A DNA stretch of 64,000 nt from an uncultured Flavobacteriales bacterium (GTDB taxonomy: Bacteria; Bacteroidota; Bacteroidia; Flavobacteriales_G; Salibacteraceae): contig CAJXNO010000001.1 of NCBI GenBank assembly GCA_913057205.1, positions 124,001-188,000 of the forward strand, in the 5' to 3' direction. The notes below the pieces were generated by a model that saw only the letters and a list, made by a program, of their open reading frames with translations, was not told where the DNA came from and searched no databases. Position numbers and translations under genes: made by a program. This document shows positions 1 through 8,086 of this stretch, piece by piece. Within the stretch, counting starts at the first letter, position 1; the number at the start of each line of letters is the position of its first letter.

Positions 1-176
1 CCAAAGGCGGTGAAGAGCTCATCCCAGGCCAAATAGATGCCGCTTGCGACAGCTGTTCCCGTTAAGATCGCTTTCCATTGCGAAAGGAATCGGATCCTGC
101 GCTCATAGCTCTGTGCCAAAGGGTAGGCGATCGTAAGGAGGTTGATCAGCAAGTATTGGTAGTGATCATCGATCAT
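1..176 (-). CDS. Lycopene cyclase domain protein (CrtYcd type), 5' part only
   Basis: The reading frame starts with ATG at 176 and runs off the left edge, so only the first 58 codons are present. It begins MIDDHYQYLLINLL and continues through IAYPLAQSYERR and WDELFTAFG. This layout of a first membrane helix, a P-L-A-x-S-(Y/F)-(E/D)-(K/R)-R turn and a WD(E/I)-x-F-T second helix is what I know from heterodimeric or fused CrtYc/CrtYd lycopene cyclases of Bacteroidota, which cyclise lycopene to beta-carotene in the membrane. The ATG overlaps the crtZ stop codon (ATGA), so it is the last visible gene of the carotenoid operon. The catalytic acidic motif would lie outside the window and cannot be checked. 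Confidence 0.7.
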   Translation of the reverse strand, partial: MIDDHYQYLLINLLTIAYPLAQSYERRIRFLSQWKAILTGTAVASGIYLAWDELFTAF

Positions 177-628
177 CTGCTGCGCATTGCTTCCTTGAAA
201 TACTTCATCGGTACCAAGAGCATGCCGAAGCACTCCCCGTCTTCCTTGCCGAGGTGCTTGTGGTGCACCTTGTGCGCTTTTCTGATGGCTCGGAAATACA
301 CATTATCGGTGCGTTTGAACCAGGGTAAGCGTTGGTGAATAAAAACATCATGTACCAAAAAGTAGGCAAGTCCATACACCGCGATCCCTAAGCCTACAAA
401 AACCCTCCAATCGTTTCCACCCATCATTCCAAACATGATGAAGAGCCAACTCGGTACAGCGAAGATTAGGAAGAACACGTCGTTCTTCTCAAAGAAGCCC
501 GGTTCGTGTTGGTGGTGGTCCTTGTGGAAATACCACCCCAGACCATGCATGACGTACTTGTGCATGAACCACGCCATGAACTCCATGAAGAAGAAGGTTG
601 CTATGGTAATACTGATGTTGGTGATCAT
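173..628 (-). CDS. crtZ: Beta-carotene hydroxylase CrtZ
   Basis: This 151-residue protein fits the usual CrtZ length. It is a fatty-acid-hydroxylase-type di-iron membrane enzyme that adds 3-hydroxyl groups to beta-ionone rings, giving zeaxanthin. The histidine clusters are visible: FMHKYVMHG near residue 22, HKDHHQHEP near 35, HDVFIHQR near 93 and KAHKVHHKH near 117. Helices flank them (FFFMEFMAWF and VFFLIFAVPSWLFIMFG). ATG at 628 is chosen because it overlaps the TGA of the upstream gene (ATGA) and gives the family N-terminus; the open frame further upstream only shadows the neighbour. The TGA likewise overlaps the ATG of the cyclase gene, so translation is probably coupled along the operon. 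Confidence 0.93.
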   Translation of the reverse strand: MITNISITIATFFFMEFMAWFMHKYVMHGLGWYFHKDHHQHEPGFFEKNDVFFLIFAVPSWLFIMFGMMGGNDWRVFVGLGIAVYGLAYFLVHDVFIHQRLPWFKRTDNVYFRAIRKAHKVHHKHLGKEDGECFGMLLVPMKYFKEAMRSR

Positions 629-1251
629 TGTGGCAGGAGATTCAATATTCCGAAAAATACCAATTGGGTAGCATAAACAGCAATGGCAACCTGAGTGTTC
701 AGTTGCCAACGCACCCGCTGCCACATGAAAGCTAAGCCGGATGCCACAACAAACCAAGCCACATAGTTTTCTAAGGGCGGATGGGTCAATGCCCACTCCC
801 AGAAGTCGTACTTGATGGCAATGGGTTCGATGAAATAATCGAGGAATACCATCAAGCCTCCCGCCACCAATGCTGTGGTTGCATCGCTCAAGCCGAACCT
901 GCGGGCAATAGCTACGGAGCCGTAGAGTAGGATGAACCAATTGATGCCGATGATCAGTGGTGTATTGAGCCACTGCCAGCCCAGCACATGTTCATAGATG
1001 TATTCACCGAATGGAAAACCAGTGTTAACCCCAACAACTTCGATGAAGAATCCTCCGGCCCAAGTAGCGGGGATCAACCACCAATTCCTCCAATCCACAT
1101 GCGCAAAAAGGATGCATCCAAAGGTGATCAGTAGATTCAAAGGGGTAAGTTCCAAGAAGGAGCTTGCATCGCCAAAAACGATACCACCTATGCCTACCAA
1201 GTGAAAGATAATGAGCACTGCAATCGCGATATTGGTCTTGTTCTTAAGCAT
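625..1251 (-). CDS. Carotenoid biosynthesis membrane protein (DUF422/CruF-like)
   Basis: This 208-residue integral membrane protein has about six helices. The motif EVVGVNTGFPFGEYIYE near residue 70, PLIIGINWFILLYG near 100, and a later FLDYFIEPIAIKYDFWEW match the carotenoid-biosynthesis DUF422 family. That family includes CruF-type 1',2'-hydratases and bisanhydrobacterioruberin hydratases. ATG at 1251 is preferred over the longer frame because the extra 31 residues only read through crtI; the chosen start overlaps the crtI stop by 8 bases. In Flavobacteria a phytoene synthase often sits next to crtI, but this gene lacks the aspartate-rich squalene/phytoene synthase motifs and is not crtB. 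The exact reaction is not known from sequence alone. Confidence 0.75.
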   Translation of the reverse strand: MLKNKTNIAIAVLIIFHLVGIGGIVFGDASSFLELTPLNLLITFGCILFAHVDWRNWWLIPATWAGGFFIEVVGVNTGFPFGEYIYEHVLGWQWLNTPLIIGINWFILLYGSVAIARRFGLSDATTALVAGGLMVFLDYFIEPIAIKYDFWEWALTHPPLENYVAWFVVASGLAFMWQRVRWQLNTQVAIAVYATQLVFFGILNLLPQ

Positions 1252-2722
1252 GTGCCGGGTTTTTTCGCTGTATGAGTTCTGAAGTGATCTTGGCCGATAG
1301 CAAGGAAAGTGGTATGCCTCCACCGGGATGAACGCTGCCTCCACAGAAGTAGAGGCCCTTCAATTTGGAAGAGCGATTCGGGTGCCTCAGAAAAGCAGCG
1401 AACTGACTGTTTGAACTGTTTCCGTAAAGCGCACCCTTGAAGCTCAAGGTATCTTGTTCGATGTCTTTCGGATTCCAGATCCGCTCCTCTTCGATCAAAG
1501 GCTCAATAGCCGTGTTGAGGTGCCTTGAAAGCTTCTCCAGAACCTGTTTGCGCACCTTCTGCTGGATCTTTGGCCAATCTTGATCTTGGTGGTGAGGGGC
1601 GTTCACCATCACGAACCAATTCTCGGCTCCGTCAGGAGCATCTGATGGATTCATTTTACTTGAGATGTGGATGTAAACCGTCGGATCATCGATCAAATCG
1701 GTACGCTCAAAGAGTGCGGTAAACTCTTCTTTATAGCGCTCACTGAAGAAAATATTGTGCAGACCAAGCGCTTCGAATGTTCGTTTAATTCCCCAATAAA
1801 ACACAAGCGCAGAGCTTGAGCGTTCTTGCTTCAGGATGCGCTCAGGCGGTGAGACATCCTTCAACAAGCGCTGATAAACGAAATGAATGTCCATGTTGCT
1901 GATCACCAGGTCGAAGCCTTGGGTTTTGCCGTTTACCACAAGGCCTGTGATGGACCTTCCGTCATGAAGAATGCGATCCACCCGATGATTGAAGTGAAAG
2001 TGCACATCCATGTCCTTGGCCAAACGATAAACGGAGCGGGCGATCTCTTCCATGCCTCCTTTCGGAAAGAAGGTTCCAAAACCGTGTTCCAGCCAAGGAA
2101 TGACATTCAGGATGCCTGGCGCTTTATAAGGGTCGGAGCCATTATACGTGGCGAATCTGTCGAAGAGTTGCACCAAGTGCGGCTCACCGATTCGAACGCG
2201 ATTGGCTTCATGCATGCTTTTGAAGAGATCATATTGCGTGATCTTGAGAAAGGCTTTCACGGTTTCTTTATTCAACCATGTGCCCGCTTCATGAAGCGAT
2301 TGTTCCAAAAAGATCTTGCCTGAGTGCTGGTAAATCTGACGGATATGATTAAAGTAGTCCGTAAGCTCTTCCGCAGGCACGTTGAACACACGTTCTGCTT
2401 CTTTCGCGAAAAGTTCGGGGTCGCTAGGTGCGCGCAACTGCTTGCCGTCTTCCCAGAAATATCGGCACGCTTCGTTGGATCGTTCGTAATTGAAGTAATC
2501 TTGAGGTGATTTTCCAGCGATCTTGAAGAGCTCATCTACAAAATGAGGCATAGTAAACAGGGAGGGACCGCCATCAAAGCGATAAGCCCCGAGGGATTTT
2601 CGATGAAGCTTGCCACCTGGATAACCATTCGCTTCAAATACGTGCACATCATGACCGGCTGCACGCATGCGCACTGCTGAGGCCAAGCCTCCGATTCCTG
2701 CTCCTATGATCCCTACGTTCAT
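1244..2722 (-). CDS. crtI: Phytoene desaturase-type carotenoid oxidoreductase (CrtI family)
   Basis: This 492-residue FAD-dependent amine-oxidase-fold enzyme has the size usual for bacterial CrtI and CrtD. The N-terminus carries the dinucleotide-binding motif VGIIGAGIGGLASAVRMRA ending in the acidic HVFEAN. The typical YPGGKLHRKSLGAYRFDGGP follows, with a C-terminal FCGGSVHPGGGIPLSLLSA flavin-binding segment. It would introduce the desaturations that turn phytoene into lycopene, although CrtI and CrtD cannot be told apart safely here. ATG at 2722 is used because the longer frame adds ten residues before the Rossmann motif. It is the first gene of the minus-strand carotenoid operon. I see no clean TAnnTTTG element in the 90 bases upstream. 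Confidence 0.88.
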   Translation of the reverse strand: MNVGIIGAGIGGLASAVRMRAAGHDVHVFEANGYPGGKLHRKSLGAYRFDGGPSLFTMPHFVDELFKIAGKSPQDYFNYERSNEACRYFWEDGKQLRAPSDPELFAKEAERVFNVPAEELTDYFNHIRQIYQHSGKIFLEQSLHEAGTWLNKETVKAFLKITQYDLFKSMHEANRVRIGEPHLVQLFDRFATYNGSDPYKAPGILNVIPWLEHGFGTFFPKGGMEEIARSVYRLAKDMDVHFHFNHRVDRILHDGRSITGLVVNGKTQGFDLVISNMDIHFVYQRLLKDVSPPERILKQERSSSALVFYWGIKRTFEALGLHNIFFSERYKEEFTALFERTDLIDDPTVYIHISSKMNPSDAPDGAENWFVMVNAPHHQDQDWPKIQQKVRKQVLEKLSRHLNTAIEPLIEEERIWNPKDIEQDTLSFKGALYGNSSNSQFAAFLRHPNRSSKLKGLYFCGGSVHPGGGIPLSLLSAKITSELIQRKNPAHA

Positions 2723-2816
2723 GTGTGATGGTTCGAACACCCAAAGAAACAAGGATTTTCACGTAAAGTTTCCGTCAAGCGCTCAAAAGGAACCTATTCG
2801 CTCTTGGACTGTTTTT

Positions 2817-3374
2817 ATGATTAGGATGAATAAACTCACGAAGTTTTTTGTTGGAAGCATCATCTTGCTGGTTGCTTTTGTTTTACTCTCTGCTCCTGAT
2901 GTAAAGAGGGTGAAGCGAGCCCTTGCTGATTTTCATGTGAACGCATCTGACCGTTTGTATTTCAAGAACCTCCGTCAGTACTATTATCGGAGTTCAACCA
3001 CCAAGGGAGAGCAATTCGAAGTTTTCACCCTGAAGCAAGCAGATACGGACCTTCAAAGTCCGCTCCGTTTCAAAATCCTCAACAACTGGCGTATGGATGA
3101 GGCTTACATCATGCTTACCGATACTGCTGATGTTACTTTAGGGAAGGTGATATTGGACGGAACTGTTATGGAGCCATGGGATCTTCAGAACTTGGATGGC
3201 GAAGGACACATGCAGTTGGCGATGGACCTTTTTGAACATCTGCAAGATGATGGTAATCGTTGTTTTTATGATCACCCGGACCTTGGTAGAATGGAGCTAT
3301 GGAGCGATAAGGCTGAGCGCCAGCGAACGCTTACTGTTTTGAAAGACTACTTTAAGCTGGTAGGTGCGCTATGA
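2817..3374 (+). CDS. Hypothetical membrane-anchored protein
   Basis: I do not recognise a family for this protein of about 185 residues. It opens with a short basic segment (MIRMNKLTKFF) and one hydrophobic helix (VGSIILLVAFVLLSA), then a soluble domain of about 150 residues rich in aspartate, leucine and aromatics. It is probably anchored in the inner membrane facing the periplasm. ATG at 2817 or 2826 is possible; both come just before the helix. The open frame from 2667 overlaps the divergent crtI N-terminus and looks like a shadow. The 3' end overlaps the convergent sensor kinase gene by six bases. Confidence 0.6.
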   Translation: MIRMNKLTKFFVGSIILLVAFVLLSAPDVKRVKRALADFHVNASDRLYFKNLRQYYYRSSTTKGEQFEVFTLKQADTDLQSPLRFKILNNWRMDEAYIMLTDTADVTLGKVILDGTVMEPWDLQNLDGEGHMQLAMDLFEHLQDDGNRCFYDHPDLGRMELWSDKAERQRTLTVLKDYFKLVGAL

Positions 3375-5609
3375 ATGATCTTTGAGCTTAATGGGCAAGG
3401 TGACGATGAACTCAGTACCCTCTCCTTCTTTGGAAAACGCATTGATGGAGCCGTTTAGGCTATTGATATACTTGATCACCATACGGAGCCCTAGTCCTGC
3501 ACCGTATTCATTGTTGGTTCCCAGAGTTGAACCCTTCTTATCCGTGTTCAAGATGCTCCGGAGCTGTTGGCTAGACATCCCTATACCATGGTCCTTGATG
3601 TGTGTGACCACCACGTCTTTCTCACGCTCATAAGAGATCTCGATCGAGCTATCATGCGTGGAATACTTGATCGCGTTGGAGAGGAGGTTCCTGAAGATCA
3701 AAGAAACGGCCATTCGATCGGTCTCTGCGTCGATCTTGGAGTGTGACTGGATGTAGATGCGAATGTTTTTGAGGTCAGCAAGTGATTTCGATATGCTTTC
3801 TACTTCCTCCAGCACATCTGCCCATTGGAATTTGAGCTTGTAGGGCGTGTAGCCATCTTTTTGTGAAATGGCCCAACCAACGAAGGAGTCGAACATCAAC
3901 GAGACGTCGGCACTTTGGCGGTAGAGGTCTTTGGCGAGGGTATTGAATTCAGCACGATTCATTTCCTCTGATTGGAGCAGTTCGAGTGATAGCTTAATAT
4001 TATTCAAAGGTCCCCTGAAGTCATGGCTGATCATGGAGATGATGCGTTGGTTCACGGCATTCATCTCTTCCAGTGTTCGTGTCATCCGCAGGTGTTGGTA
4101 CCAATAGTAATAGAAGAATCCAGCGAGCATGAGCGCGAGCGCCAAACCGATGGAAACATTGATGATTCGGAGGTTTTTTCGTTCAAGCTCTAAGGATTGA
4201 CGTTCCGCTTCATACTGCAATCGAGTAATCTTTTCCTTGTTGCTCTGCTCGTAGCGATCTACTTCTACTTGCAGTGTCTTCAAGGCCTCTTCTTTTCCTT
4301 GTAAAGCCAGCTTCAATTCAAGAAAGTCATCGAAGTAGGCTAGCGCTTGTTTGGGGTTGGACTTTGCATATATTTTGATCAGGCCTTCGATCGCATTCAT
4401 TTCTTCTAACTCATCTGCGTAGTCTCGTGCGATTCCCAGCGCCCGCTTGAAACGCGCCTCCGCAGTATCGACCCTACCCCTTTCAAAATCAACGTTTGCG
4501 ATATTATTCAAGGCTTCTGCCACTCTCGTTTGAAAGTTGAGTTGCTGAAAAAGGTCTTTTGCTAAACTGGAGTACATCACCGCACTGTCTAGTTGACCAA
4601 GCTTTTTGTAAACCAGTCCGAGATTACCCAGAGGATAAGCGATCTCTGGGTTGCCGGGTGAAAGACGCTCAAAGGCTTGTACTGATTTTTCTAGGAAGAA
4701 CATCGCCGAATCCAGCTCATCGATGCGATAATAGGACCACGCAGTGCTGTTGTAATGGTGTGCTCGTTCCTTGAGTGGCGGTCCGCCCGGAAGGTTTAGC
4801 GCTTTCAACACGTAGTGCTTAGACCGCTCATAGTCGTTGATGAAGTCATAAGCGTCAGAAAAGGTACAATAGAGATCAAACAGCCTTGGGATGTTGTCGG
4901 TAGCAAGGTAGTGCTGTTCCGCTTGCAAATAGTTGTCAATGACCTCAGGGATCCGATCGAAGTATTGATGCAGATCACCGAGTTCTAGAAAGAAGTCACC
5001 AGACCACGCTGGATGATTGTTTTTAAGGAGGCGGGCACTCTCAATATCGGATAGCCACATGCGCTCAGATCCCTCAACACACTCGGTGAATCGGGCGCGG
5101 TAGAGGTAGGCGTGCATGAGCAAGGAGTCTTCTTGAGCTTTAACACAAGCATCTAGGAATTGCTGAGATTGAATGACGCCTTTATCGCATTCAACATACA
5201 AGGAATAGTCTTCCAGTGCCTGAAGGAAAACTCGTTTTTGAATCCTAATGCTCGGTTGGGTTCGCTCGATGACTTTGAATGCCGAGTCGTAGGCTGCAAT
5301 CATTTCGTTGTAAAGCCCTAGGTTACTTCCAATTGTTGCTTTTGTAAGCCAGTACAGGGTGTTGAGCTCTGGCGACGGAGACATGCGATAGACCAATTTT
5401 TCCAAGCAACGTTCGGCGCTATCGATCATGGTGTAGCTTGCGAAAGCATGGCACTGCTCGCATTTGAAGACTGCATTCTTATGGTTAGCCTTGGCCTGGC
5501 GTCTGAGGGAGTCTAGTTCAGCATTCTGCCCTTGGCTATCCAATAGAAGCGCAAGCATGAATACGATGCTCAGCAAAACTCGAAGATGGCTTGACCTAGG
5601 CTGTTCCAC
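3369..5609 (-). CDS. TPR-containing sensor histidine kinase
   Basis: This 746-residue protein has a signal peptide (LLSIVFMLALLLDSQGQ) and a long helical TPR region from about residue 40 to 430; SVQAFERLSPGNPEIAYPLG and YSSLAKDLFQQL are typical repeats. A coiled coil follows, then a membrane helix near 480-502, a HisKA domain and an HATPase_c domain. The phosphoacceptor is H529 in ISMISHDFRGPLNN. The ATP-binding boxes are visible as NLLSNAIKYS, DHGIGMS and YGAGLGL. The layout is a periplasmic TPR sensor joined to a cytoplasmic kinase, common in Bacteroidota. No response regulator is adjacent, so its partner is unknown. Confidence 0.88.
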   Translation of the reverse strand: MEQPRSSHLRVLLSIVFMLALLLDSQGQNAELDSLRRQAKANHKNAVFKCEQCHAFASYTMIDSAERCLEKLVYRMSPSPELNTLYWLTKATIGSNLGLYNEMIAAYDSAFKVIERTQPSIRIQKRVFLQALEDYSLYVECDKGVIQSQQFLDACVKAQEDSLLMHAYLYRARFTECVEGSERMWLSDIESARLLKNNHPAWSGDFFLELGDLHQYFDRIPEVIDNYLQAEQHYLATDNIPRLFDLYCTFSDAYDFINDYERSKHYVLKALNLPGGPPLKERAHHYNSTAWSYYRIDELDSAMFFLEKSVQAFERLSPGNPEIAYPLGNLGLVYKKLGQLDSAVMYSSLAKDLFQQLNFQTRVAEALNNIANVDFERGRVDTAEARFKRALGIARDYADELEEMNAIEGLIKIYAKSNPKQALAYFDDFLELKLALQGKEEALKTLQVEVDRYEQSNKEKITRLQYEAERQSLELERKNLRIINVSIGLALALMLAGFFYYYWYQHLRMTRTLEEMNAVNQRIISMISHDFRGPLNNIKLSLELLQSEEMNRAEFNTLAKDLYRQSADVSLMFDSFVGWAISQKDGYTPYKLKFQWADVLEEVESISKSLADLKNIRIYIQSHSKIDAETDRMAVSLIFRNLLSNAIKYSTHDSSIEISYEREKDVVVTHIKDHGIGMSSQQLRSILNTDKKGSTLGTNNEYGAGLGLRMVIKYINSLNGSINAFSKEGEGTEFIVTLPIKLKDHS

Positions 5610-5650
5610 AAGGTAAAGATAGGCGAATGCCTAACGTTCTCAATAGTTGG

Positions 5651-6922
5651 TTATTTCAACCACAAACGCTGAAAGACTTGATCAGGGTCATAACGCTCTG
5701 ATTGCGTCTTCGGATTGAAGTAGCGGTCGGGTCGAGGGTCGTTTCCCACGCCTGCGATATATTGCCAGTTGCCGTAGTTGCTCGCAGCATCATAATCTAT
5801 CAATACCGATTCAAAGTAAGCGGCACCAAAGCGCCAATCGCAGTTCAGATCATTGATTAAATAACTGGCCACTACCTGTCGGCCGCGATTACTCATAAAG
5901 CCCGTCTCCTTGATCTCCCGCATATTGGCGTTGACGAAGTCATTCTTCGTTGCTCCATTTATCCATGACATAAGCCGTTTCTCATCATGGGTCCAATTTG
6001 TGGCTTCGCCTTGTATTCCAGAGGCCAGAAAGAGTTTTCGTCCGTGCTTTATCAACATGAACTGAAAGAAGTCTCTCCAGATCAATTCGAAGATCAGCCA
6101 GTAGGTACTGTTGTTTTTTCTGCGTTCCCGTTCATAGTGTTTCACTTCGTGGTATACCTCCCGAGCAGAGATGCATCCAAGGCTAAGCCATGCGGATAGT
6201 TTCGAACTGTAGTCTGTCCCGACCAAGCCGTTTCGGGTTTCTTTGTAACTGGTAATCAGGTTGCTTTCCCAGAGGTAATGCTTGAGCCTTTCTTTGGCAG
6301 CCATGCGTCCGCCTTTGAATGGAAACGCAGAACGGTTATCGACCTCTTTCGCCATGCCATCTAGCGCCGGTGGTGGAAGGATTGATGCATCAACGTCAAC
6401 AAGGTTCTTGAAGCCTGGCGCAGGCAGCGATGATCGAACATCCGCATATTTTTCCACTTTCTTACGGAAAGGGGTATAAACTTCGGGAGCATCGTTCCAA
6501 TCAAACGGGAGGTCGTCTTTATGGTACAGGCATTGGTCGTGAATGGTCCGTACGTCAAAGTCGCACGCTTTCAACATCTGTTCTTGATCACGTTCCTCTG
6601 TCCCGATGGCCTCTGCGCAGTAGATGATGTCGCATTCATAGACTCCCTGAAGGTCTTCGAAAACAGCAGGGAGTTCGCCTTGCTCGATGATCAGGCCACC
6701 ACCGTGCTTCGAAAGTTCCTCCTTAAGGTCTTGGAGGCTTTCCCATAAGAATTTCTTTCTGAAAGCGCCCATCCGCTCAAATCCCAAAAAGGGTCGCAGC
6801 GCGACTGCTTCATCGAATACATAAACGGGGATTAAAGCATCGCATGCTTCTGCTGCCCGCGTAAGTGCCAGGTTATCTTCCAGCCGTAGGTCATTTCTGA
6901 ACCAATAAAATGCGCTTTTCAT
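5651..6922 (-). CDS. Cryptochrome/photolyase, CRY-DASH type
   Basis: This 423-residue protein starts with FYWFRNDLRLEDNLALTRA, the photolyase antenna-domain signature. The FAD-binding domain carries YKETRNGLVGTDYSSKLSAW, WRDFFQFM, SNRGRQVVASYLINDLN and NYGNWQYIAGVGNDPRPDRY. The GNWQ.. and GVGNDPR segments are those of CRY-DASH proteins, which repair cyclobutane pyrimidine dimers mainly in single-stranded DNA and may act as light sensors. ATG at 6922 overlaps the stop codon of the upstream DUF2256 gene; the longer frame merely reads back through it. Carotenoid genes nearby suggest an organism exposed to light. Confidence 0.93.
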   Translation of the reverse strand: MKSAFYWFRNDLRLEDNLALTRAAEACDALIPVYVFDEAVALRPFLGFERMGAFRKKFLWESLQDLKEELSKHGGGLIIEQGELPAVFEDLQGVYECDIIYCAEAIGTEERDQEQMLKACDFDVRTIHDQCLYHKDDLPFDWNDAPEVYTPFRKKVEKYADVRSSLPAPGFKNLVDVDASILPPPALDGMAKEVDNRSAFPFKGGRMAAKERLKHYLWESNLITSYKETRNGLVGTDYSSKLSAWLSLGCISAREVYHEVKHYERERRKNNSTYWLIFELIWRDFFQFMLIKHGRKLFLASGIQGEATNWTHDEKRLMSWINGATKNDFVNANMREIKETGFMSNRGRQVVASYLINDLNCDWRFGAAYFESVLIDYDAASNYGNWQYIAGVGNDPRPDRYFNPKTQSERYDPDQVFQRLWLK

Positions 6923-7059
6923 TTGAGCTTCTTTGCTGTTCTTCGGCAGCGTTCGCTGCAGTATTTCACTTGGTCCCAATCACGTGCCCATTTTTTTCGC
7001 CAGCTGAAGGGACGTTCACATACCAAGCATATCTTTTCAGGAAGGTTCTGCTTACGCAT
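6919..7059 (-). CDS. DUF2256 zinc-finger-like small protein
   Basis: This short gene codes for 46 residues starting MRKQNLPEKICLVCERPF and ending RRTAKKLK. Two Cys pairs (CLVC near residue 11 and CSERC near 34) and the core SWRKKWARDWDQVKYCS are the marks of the DUF2256 family, probably a small zinc-binding protein. The family is known to sit next to cryptochrome/photolyase genes. Here its TGA overlaps the photolyase ATG (ATGA), so the two are surely co-translated. The molecular role is unknown. It is divergent from the TIGR03643 gene, with about 30 bases between them. Confidence 0.88.
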   Translation of the reverse strand: MRKQNLPEKICLVCERPFSWRKKWARDWDQVKYCSERCRRTAKKLK

Positions 7060-7089
7060 AGAGCTTAAACAAAGCTGTTCAGTGATGGT

Positions 7090-7389
7090 TTGAGACATAA
7101 AACCGATTCATTGGAGCAACAGCTAACAGCAGAAGAAATTGATCGCATCATCGAGATGGCATGGGAAGACCGCACACCGTTTGAAGCCATTACTTTCCAG
7201 TTTGGTTTGCAGGAGCAGGAGGTTATTGAGTTGATGCGTCGAGAAATGAAACCATCCAGTTTTCGCATGTGGCGGAAACGGGTTTCTGGTCGGGCTACGA
7301 AGCATCGGAAGCTGCGATTCTTCGATGAAGGTAGGCACAAGTCGACACGCCAGCGACACATCAGCAACAACAAGATTTCCAAGCGATAA
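7090..7389 (+). CDS. TIGR03643 family protein
   Basis: This protein of about 99 residues contains AEEIDRIIEMAWEDRTPFEA, EVIELMRREMKPSSFRMW and RKRVSGRATKHRK, the full signature of the TIGR03643 family. The middle looks like a helix-turn-helix. The family is uncharacterised, but I know it as a companion of DUF2256 and CRY-DASH genes, as found here. No ATG or GTG precedes the family core in this frame: an upstream TAA lies at 7066, and the only candidates are TTG at 7090 or 7111. The ATG at 7085 is out of frame and closes at once. The C-terminus is basic (KSTRQRHISNNKISKR), compatible with nucleic-acid binding. Confidence 0.8.
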   Translation: MRHKTDSLEQQLTAEEIDRIIEMAWEDRTPFEAITFQFGLQEQEVIELMRREMKPSSFRMWRKRVSGRATKHRKLRFFDEGRHKSTRQRHISNNKISKR

Positions 7390-7407
7390 TATCGCTACTT
7401 TGGACCC

Positions 7408-8082
7408 ATGAATCGAGCTAGCCGCCAGAAGGCTGATCACCTGTACCTCTTTCTTGCTACCCTGTTCATCACTGCGCTGATCGTCTGCAACCTGATCGCA
7501 AATAAGTTCATTGTACTTGACCTTGGATTCAAAGAATTTAGGATTTCTGCGGGGGTCCTACCTTATCCCATTACGTTTTTGATTACAGACATCCTCTCGG
7601 AGATCTATGGTCGGAAAAAGACCAACCGCGTGGTGATGATGGGTTTTGCAGCACTTGTTTTTACCTTGTTCATCCTTTGGCTTGGAAGCATGTTCCCAGC
7701 CATTGACTCCTCTCCTGTTTCTGATGAATTATATGAAACGGCCTACGGTAACTCTTGGCGTGTTATCATGTCGTCTATGGTAGCTTACCTTGTAGCCCAA
7801 CTCGTGGATGTGAGGTTGTTTCATTTTTGGAAAGACCTCACAGGAGGAAAGCACCTTTGGCTTCGCAATAATGCTTCTACGGTTTTATCTCAGCTTGTAG
7901 ACACCACCTTGGTGGTATGTGTATTGTTCGTTGGAACGATGGAGTGGAAAGATATCGGTGCGCTGATCTATGATGGTTGGTTGTTCAAAGCGGGTACTGC
8001 TTTGCTCGATACACCCTTGCTCTATATGGCCACATGGTTGGTCAGGAAACGCTTGAAACTGAAGTTCGGGCAGGAGGTCTGA
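7408..8082 (+). CDS. Queuosine precursor transporter (YhhQ family)
   Basis: This 224-residue membrane protein has about six helices. The N-terminal ITALIVCNLIANKFIVLDLG, then GVLPYPITFLITDILSEIYG followed by RKKTNRVV, is the diagnostic core of the VUT/YhhQ family. Members take up preQ0/preQ1 bases for queuosine synthesis in tRNA. A later LVAQLVDVRLFHFWKDLTGG segment and the VSQLVDTT-type motif near residue 165 agree. A TACTTTG element at 7396-7402 resembles a Bacteroidota -7 box but lies almost on the ATG, so its role is uncertain. The gene ends four bases before the convergent FG-GAP gene. Confidence 0.9.
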   Translation: MNRASRQKADHLYLFLATLFITALIVCNLIANKFIVLDLGFKEFRISAGVLPYPITFLITDILSEIYGRKKTNRVVMMGFAALVFTLFILWLGSMFPAIDSSPVSDELYETAYGNSWRVIMSSMVAYLVAQLVDVRLFHFWKDLTGGKHLWLRNNASTVLSQLVDTTLVVCVLFVGTMEWKDIGALIYDGWLFKAGTALLDTPLLYMATWLVRKRLKLKFGQEV

Positions 8083-8086
8083 TCGA

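Noticed and set aside
78-338. 86-codon plus-strand frame opposite crtZ and the cyclase
   Set aside because: Composition is shadow-like and the opposite strand carries clear family proteins.
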